A stretch of 64,000 nucleotides of DNA from NCBI GenBank assembly GCA_046483075.1, contig JAWODV010000029.1:50997-114996 (forward strand), given 5' to 3'. The DNA comes from JASMTM01 sp046483075 (GTDB lineage: Bacteria > Thermotogota > Thermotogae > Petrotogales > Kosmotogaceae). The notes under the pieces were generated by a model that saw nothing but the letters and a program-made list of their open reading frames with translations, was not told the origin of the DNA and made no database searches. Positions 59,939 through 64,000 of this stretch are shown here, piece after piece (within the stretch, counting starts at the first letter, position 1; each line of letters starts with the position of its first letter). The position numbers and the translations under genes are program-made.

Positions 59939-61066
59939 TCATTCCTCTCTCAGGAATTTTTCAACTTTGTTTACAATCTCTTTTGGGTAAACATGTGTGA
60001 CGATTTGACCCTTTGTTTTCCCACACCCTCCACTAATAGGTATCTCATTTGACAGGTAAGAGTACAGGTCAATCAGGTTGATTCTCTTCGAGAATATCAA
60101 ATATTTGCTTTCCTCAATTTTACCGATTAATATATATTCCTCACTATCAATGTATTCTGGAATCTTTTCCACAATATTTTTTTCTGCTTCTACGTATTTA
60201 CAGATATTATCATCTGCTTTTGCATCTTTTGCATATATTATGGCAAGTTCTTCCTGAAGATCATTTATCTGCTTTTTAAGAGTTCTGGTATTCTCCTCCA
60301 TTTTTTTTATTCTCTCTGGTATCTCATTCAATCCGCAGGTAAGTTCGTTATTTAACCATCTTATCAAGCTATGACCCTTTTGAAAGTAATCCAGTGTTCT
60401 AAAACCTGCAACAAAAAATAATCTGGCAAGATTGCTTTTTTTCTTTTCAGTTTTGATTATTTTCAACATTCCCAGCTCACAGGTACTGTTTACATGAAAT
60501 CCACTACATGCTATTTTGTCGATTCCATCAATGCTAACTATCCGAATGCTTTTTTCTCCATGCAATTTATCACTAACTGATTTTCTTAAATCCAGATCAT
60601 TTACCTCTTCAAAAGAATATTCTTCAACATATACGTTTCGGCATTGCCTTACTTCATCAAAAAAGCGCTTTTCAACTAGTCTTTCGTGGTCTTTTTCAAA
60701 CTGTGGTAGATTAATATCAATCGTTGAATACTCTTCACCCATCTTAAACCCTTTCGTTACTGCACTGAACTCTTTACTGATAATTGCTGATAAAAGGTGT
60801 TGGGCAGTATGTTGCTGAGCTATATCGTACCTTCTTTTAATATCTACATCTAGCTTAACTTCTTCACCAATATTAAACTGCTTCTCTGTTTCAAGAGAAA
60901 CACAGATCTGATTATGACAGCGCTCAACGCTTTCAAAGTATTCTCCATCAATATAACCTCTGTCTCCAAGTTGCCCACCTTCTCCATCCGGAAAAAGTGT
61001 GGTATTATCGAAACATATTTTTGTAAAACGCTTACCTTCAAGAATATTTGCAATTTTTACATACAT
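59939..61066 (-). CDS. AlaX-like tRNA editing protein with DHHA1 domain
   Basis: AlaX proteins deacylate mischarged Ser- or Gly-tRNA-Ala. The 375-residue protein has a beta-barrel start with DNTTLFPDGEGGQLGDRG, the zinc motif QQHTAQHLLSAI (HxxxH), and CSGFHV where most editing domains have CGGTHV. A coiled-coil region (about 245-280) and a C-terminal DHHA1-like part with SGGCGKTKGQIVTHVY follow, so it is of the longer AlaX form. The stop overlaps the dnaB start region. The altered CxGxH motif leaves the substrate open. Confidence 0.85.
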   Translation of the reverse strand: MYVKIANILEGKRFTKICFDNTTLFPDGEGGQLGDRGYIDGEYFESVERCHNQICVSLETEKQFNIGEEVKLDVDIKRRYDIAQQHTAQHLLSAIISKEFSAVTKGFKMGEEYSTIDINLPQFEKDHERLVEKRFFDEVRQCRNVYVEEYSFEEVNDLDLRKSVSDKLHGEKSIRIVSIDGIDKIACSGFHVNSTCELGMLKIIKTEKKKSNLARLFFVAGFRTLDYFQKGHSLIRWLNNELTCGLNEIPERIKKMEENTRTLKKQINDLQEELAIIYAKDAKADDNICKYVEAEKNIVEKIPEYIDSEEYILIGKIEESKYLIFSKRINLIDLYSYLSNEIPISGGCGKTKGQIVTHVYPKEIVNKVEKFLREE

Positions 61067-61081
61067 TTTCTCACCAATGAC

Positions 61082-61110
61082 TTGATATTATAGACTTATA
61101 TATGTAATAA
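61082..61110 (+). promoter_or_regulatory. Candidate promoter of the opp operon
   Basis: TTGATA (61082-61087), 17 bases, then TAATAA (61105-61110). It lies 58 bases before oppD in the 100-base gap shared with the divergent AlaX-like gene. Confidence 0.4.
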
Positions 61111-61167
61111 TTATACAGTAGATATTTTTTTCATGAAAGGTTTAGATGAATTTACGGGGTGATATAA

Positions 61168-62205
61168 TTGCAGGAGAAACCAATCCTCGACGTTCGTAAT
61201 CTCAGTACTTATTTCGACATGGCCGAGGGGACAGTCAAAGCAGTACAGGATGTATCTTTTAGTTTGAGTAAAAATGAAGTTTTAGGTATAGTCGGTGAAA
61301 CAGGTTCAGGAAAAAGTGTAACTGTAAAGACAATAGCAGGTTTGATCGATAAACCAGGATATATTGCTAATGGGCAAATAATTTTTGATACAGATGAATT
61401 CTCCAAAGATGGTGAAAAGAACACAGTCGATCTAGCGAAAATCAAAAAGAGCAGATTTTCCAGGATCAGAGGGAAACACATTGGCATGATTTTTCAGGAC
61501 CCAATGACTTCTCTTGACCCGATCTACACAATCGGAAGACAGATGACAGAAACAATAATACACCATGATAAGGTTACCGAAGAAGAAGCAGTACAGAGAG
61601 CCATAAAGTTGTTAGAGCAGGTTGGAATTCCAAATCCTGTAGAAAGAATTAACGATTATCCATTTCAGCTTTCTGGAGGACAGCGCCAGAGAGTAGTAAT
61701 TGCCATCGCATTATCATGTAATCCTGAGATACTTATTGCAGATGAACCCTCAACTGCTCTTGATGTTACGGTTCAGGCTCAGATTCTGGAACTTATGAAG
61801 GACCTACAGGAAGAATATCAAAGTGGGATGATTTTCATCACACACGACCTTGCAGTAATCGCTGAAATTGCAACAAAGATATCTGTCATGTACGGTAGTT
61901 ACCAGATGGAGGTCGCATCAGCTGAGGTCATTTTCGACAATCCAATGCATCCATATACATTTGCGTTATTGAACTGTATTCCAAGACTTGATGTAAAGCA
62001 AACAGATCTTGCACCTATACCCGGTCAACCTCCAGTGATGATGAATCCTCCACATCTTTGTCCCTTTTTGCCAAGATGTCAAAGTGCCTCTAAGAAATGT
62101 TACAAAGAATTACCTGAACTTGAAGAGATTGAGGATGATCACTTCATTCGCTGCTTTAATCCCGTTACAAAAAAGGTCTCGGTCGTTAAGGAGGATACTG
62201 AATGA
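61168..62205 (+). CDS. oppD: Oligopeptide/dipeptide-type ABC importer ATPase OppD
   Basis: The 345-residue ATPase starts at TTG 61168 after GGGGTGAT. Seen: Walker A GETGSGKSVT, Q-loop IFQDPMTSLDPIYTIG, signature LSGGQRQRVVIAIAL, Walker B ILIADEPSTALDVT and the C-terminal oligopeptide-binding extension with a cysteine cluster (LCPFLPRC, KKC, RCF) typical of [4Fe-4S]-like OppD ends. In Thermotogota such transporters often import sugars or oligosaccharides rather than peptides. It overlaps oppF by 4 bp. Confidence 0.94.
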   Translation: MQEKPILDVRNLSTYFDMAEGTVKAVQDVSFSLSKNEVLGIVGETGSGKSVTVKTIAGLIDKPGYIANGQIIFDTDEFSKDGEKNTVDLAKIKKSRFSRIRGKHIGMIFQDPMTSLDPIYTIGRQMTETIIHHDKVTEEEAVQRAIKLLEQVGIPNPVERINDYPFQLSGGQRQRVVIAIALSCNPEILIADEPSTALDVTVQAQILELMKDLQEEYQSGMIFITHDLAVIAEIATKISVMYGSYQMEVASAEVIFDNPMHPYTFALLNCIPRLDVKQTDLAPIPGQPPVMMNPPHLCPFLPRCQSASKKCYKELPELEEIEDDHFIRCFNPVTKKVSVVKEDTE

Positions 62206-63374
62206 AGTTATTGGATGTACGTAATCTAAAAAAATATTTCCCAATCAGGCAGGGATTTTTAATAGAGAGAACTGTTGGATTTATCAAAGCTGTTGATGAT
62301 GTTTCATTTACTCTGGATAGAGGAAAAAACCACGGTATCGTTGGTGAATCAGGTTGTGGTAAAACTACCATAGGAAAGACAATTCTAAGATTGCACGAGC
62401 CAACCGAAGGTGAACTACTAATTGACGACGAAGACACTACATTCTACTTTTTCAAGAAAAAAGTTGCATTGGAACATCTGAATAAAAATTATTTTTCTTT
62501 GCCCGCATTTAACAATGGTGGAAAGGACCTTGAACCCCATCAACTTAGAATATATGAAGCATACACAAAAGCCAATAAAGATCCTAAAAAGACTTTGAAT
62601 ATGCTTTTTGAAAATCGGAAAAAGAAGACGAAACAGTTTCGTCAGAAGGCACAGATAGTATTCCAGGATCCCATGTCATCACTAAACCCAAGAATGACTG
62701 TAGGACAGATGCTCTCTGAGCCTCTTATATTTCATGGATTTGCAAAGGATATTGACGAAGCAGTTAAAATGGTAAAGGATTTACTTTCTAAGGTAGGTTT
62801 AAAATCTTATCACATAGATAGATATCCACATCAATTTAGTGGCGGACAAAGGCAAAGAATTGCTGTTGCGAGAGCTATAAGCGTTAATCCTGACCTTTTA
62901 GTACTTGATGAACCTACATCTGCCCTGGACGTTTCGGTACAAGCACAAATAGTAAAATTATTCAAAAAGCTTCAGGAAGAATTGAATGCCGGATATCTGT
63001 TCATTTCTCATGATCTTGCCCTTGTAAGATTTATATGTGACAGCCTTAGTGTAATGTATTTAGGCAGGGTAGTTGAACAGGGAGATACCCAAAAGATTTT
63101 TGATAATCCGCTTCACCCTTATACAAGGGCTTTACTAGCAGCAGCACCAATTGCTGATCCAAAGAAGAAAAGAAACAGAAAAGACCTTATTGGTGGACAG
63201 GTACCAAGTCCTATTAATAGACCAAAGGGATGTTTCTTCCATCCAAGATGTAAATATAAGATTAAAGGTCTTTGTGAAGAAAAATATCCACCAATGTTCA
63301 AGATAGAAGAGAATCATTTCGTTGCGTGCCATCTATATTCAGATACTTCTCTAAAAGGAGGGAAAAAAGCATGA
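62202..63374 (+). CDS. oppF: OppF-type ABC importer ATPase with long insertion
   Basis: The 390-residue ATPase has Walker A GESGCGKTT near 50, signature FSGGQRQRIAVARAI, Walker B LLVLDEPTSALDVS and the C-terminal cysteine-containing extension (FFHPRCKYK). Between Walker A and the Q-loop FQDPMSSLNPRM it carries about 100 residues where E. coli OppF has about 47; the extra part (FYFFKKKVALEHL to RKKKTKQF) is charged. Its ATG overlaps oppD and its stop overlaps the binding-protein start. Confidence 0.92.
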   Translation: MKLLDVRNLKKYFPIRQGFLIERTVGFIKAVDDVSFTLDRGKNHGIVGESGCGKTTIGKTILRLHEPTEGELLIDDEDTTFYFFKKKVALEHLNKNYFSLPAFNNGGKDLEPHQLRIYEAYTKANKDPKKTLNMLFENRKKKTKQFRQKAQIVFQDPMSSLNPRMTVGQMLSEPLIFHGFAKDIDEAVKMVKDLLSKVGLKSYHIDRYPHQFSGGQRQRIAVARAISVNPDLLVLDEPTSALDVSVQAQIVKLFKKLQEELNAGYLFISHDLALVRFICDSLSVMYLGRVVEQGDTQKIFDNPLHPYTRALLAAAPIADPKKKRNRKDLIGGQVPSPINRPKGCFFHPRCKYKIKGLCEEKYPPMFKIEENHFVACHLYSDTSLKGGKKA

Positions 63375-64000
63375 AAAAGTTAGCTTTGTTATTGGTTGTT
63401 CTTTTTGCAGTGGGCTTTGCTTTTGCTCAGGAACCTGAGTATCTTGTGGCAGACCTCGACGGTAATCCCGGCGGCACATTATATTTAACCACTACTCAGG
63501 GTCCAAAAACTCTTAATGACTCCTGGGCTCAAGAAACAAGCTCTACAGACATTATAGACATCTTCCTGGACGCTTTGCTCGATGCGGACCTAGCAGGGAA
63601 TCCTTCAGGTGGAGGACTTGCTAAAGACTGGTGGTATTCCGAAGATGAAAAAACGGTCTTTTTCCAGATCAGAGATGGTCTAAAATGGTCCGACGGAGAA
63701 CCATTCACCATTGAAGACGTAGCATGGACCTTCAGAGAAATATACTTTGTTGAAGGTATGACAGCAAATGGACCTACAGGCTATGTTGACAGTAATGATG
63801 AGCTTCCAGAAATCGAAATTGTTGATGACACAACGATTTCTTTCACCTGGTCTACACCTTCTTACTGGGGCTTCAGAGCTGTTGCCTGGACAAGTATTCT
63901 TCCAAAACACGTGCTGAACGAAGCAGTGGAAAATGGAACATACCAGCAGGCCTGGACAGTTGACGAAATTGACAGCGTTGTTGGAATGGGTCCATTTATT
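63371..64000 (+). CDS. Extracellular substrate-binding protein, SBP_bac_5 family (3' end cut by window)
   Basis: ATG 63371 lies nine bases after AAGGAGG, and the frame stays open to the last base, so 210 residues are visible. The signal peptide is MKKLALLLVVLFAVGFAFA, with Q as the first mature residue; there is no lipobox cysteine. The mature part shows the family signature FFQIRDGLKWSDGEPFTIED and VAWTFREIY. It is the binding protein of the OppD/OppF importer; in this phylum these proteins bind peptides or oligosaccharides. Permease genes oppB and oppC are expected just beyond the window. Confidence 0.93.
   Translation, partial: MKKLALLLVVLFAVGFAFAQEPEYLVADLDGNPGGTLYLTTTQGPKTLNDSWAQETSSTDIIDIFLDALLDADLAGNPSGGGLAKDWWYSEDEKTVFFQIRDGLKWSDGEPFTIEDVAWTFREIYFVEGMTANGPTGYVDSNDELPEIEIVDDTTISFTWSTPSYWGFRAVAWTSILPKHVLNEAVENGTYQQAWTVDEIDSVVGMGPFI

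Noticed and set aside
58581..61066. A replication origin near dnaB
   Set aside because: No cluster of DnaA boxes, no dnaA, dnaN or AT-rich repeat array is visible around the gene.
1..64000. CRISPR arrays, insertion sequences, prophage or defence islands
   Set aside because: No spaced direct repeats, transposases, integrases or restriction genes were found; the gene content is housekeeping and transport.

Overview
The window reads as a chromosomal segment of a Thermotogota bacterium, most likely of the Kosmotoga/Mesotoga side of the phylum. This is inferred from the AT-rich sequence, the family composition (EF-G-like second translation GTPase, Rex, BMP-type nucleoside importer, short MinE, CsaB pyruvyl transferase) and the tightly packed, often overlapping operons. 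No search was run, so the genus is a guess. About 63 protein genes, one tRNA gene and several promoters and terminators fill almost every base. No gap exceeds about 250 bp. I found no insertion sequence, prophage, CRISPR array, rRNA or intein.

Layout. 1-2000 (+): the 3' part of a rhomboid protease and an exported protein. 2.0-7.1 kb (-): ornithine/lysine decarboxylase, a GAF/methionine-sulfoxide-reductase-like protein, and an LCP cell-wall ligase with a membrane-anchored partner and YqeK; a DUF503 gene lies upstream. 7.2-19.5 kb (-): a long run tilS-ftsH-hotdog-radical SAM-PhoB/PhoR pair-pyrimidine nucleoside phosphorylase-NAGPA protein-EF-G-like GTPase, ending at a strong terminator. tRNA-Thr(CGT) with its own promoter and terminator sits just upstream. 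19.7-25.7 kb (-): DUF4416-rimO-pgsA-thpR-recA-recX-rny. 25.9-34.3 kb (+): rex-udk-large membrane protein-BMP binding protein, tandem terminators, then the ATPase and two permeases of the same importer. 34.3-42.0 kb (-): ftcD-hutI-rlmH-corC-cdd-nudix-gltX-cysS as one overlapping operon. 42.1-45.3 kb (+): DUF2520 dehydrogenase-panB-mscS-birA. 45.3-46.9 kb (-): an S4 protein and an exported protein. 47.1-49.3 kb (+): promoter and leader terminator, then rimP-nusA, and fur. 49.2-51.8 kb (-): apgM-comEC. 51.9-55.7 kb (+): csaB-rlmI, then minD-minE-yjbQ. 55.8-61.1 kb (-): AlaX-like-dnaB-ABC exporter-coiled-coil protein. 61.2-64.0 kb (+): oppD-oppF and the start of an oppA-type binding protein, cut by the window end.

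The genes cohere around a few themes. One is pyrimidine nucleoside uptake and salvage: BMP importer, uridine kinase, cytidine deaminase and pyrimidine nucleoside phosphorylase. A second is envelope building: LCP ligase, CsaB, NAGPA protein, PgsA and FtsH. A third is information processing: RecA/RecX, DnaB, RNase Y, RimP/NusA, RimO, RlmH, RlmI, TilS, GltX and CysS. A fourth is redox and nutrient sensing: Rex, Fur and PhoB/PhoR.

I did not find a clearly new multi-gene defence or metabolic system. The most interesting signals are regulatory or small-scale. They are an intrinsic terminator in the rimP-nusA leader, a promoter-terminator pair that could make a roughly 45-nt RNA, a panB gene whose excellent ribosome binding site has no normal start codon at the right distance, and an inverted repeat over the rex promoter. 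Several proteins also carry altered family motifs: the EF-G-like GTPase, a Nudix box one residue short, an AlaX-like protein, and an OppF with a long insertion.
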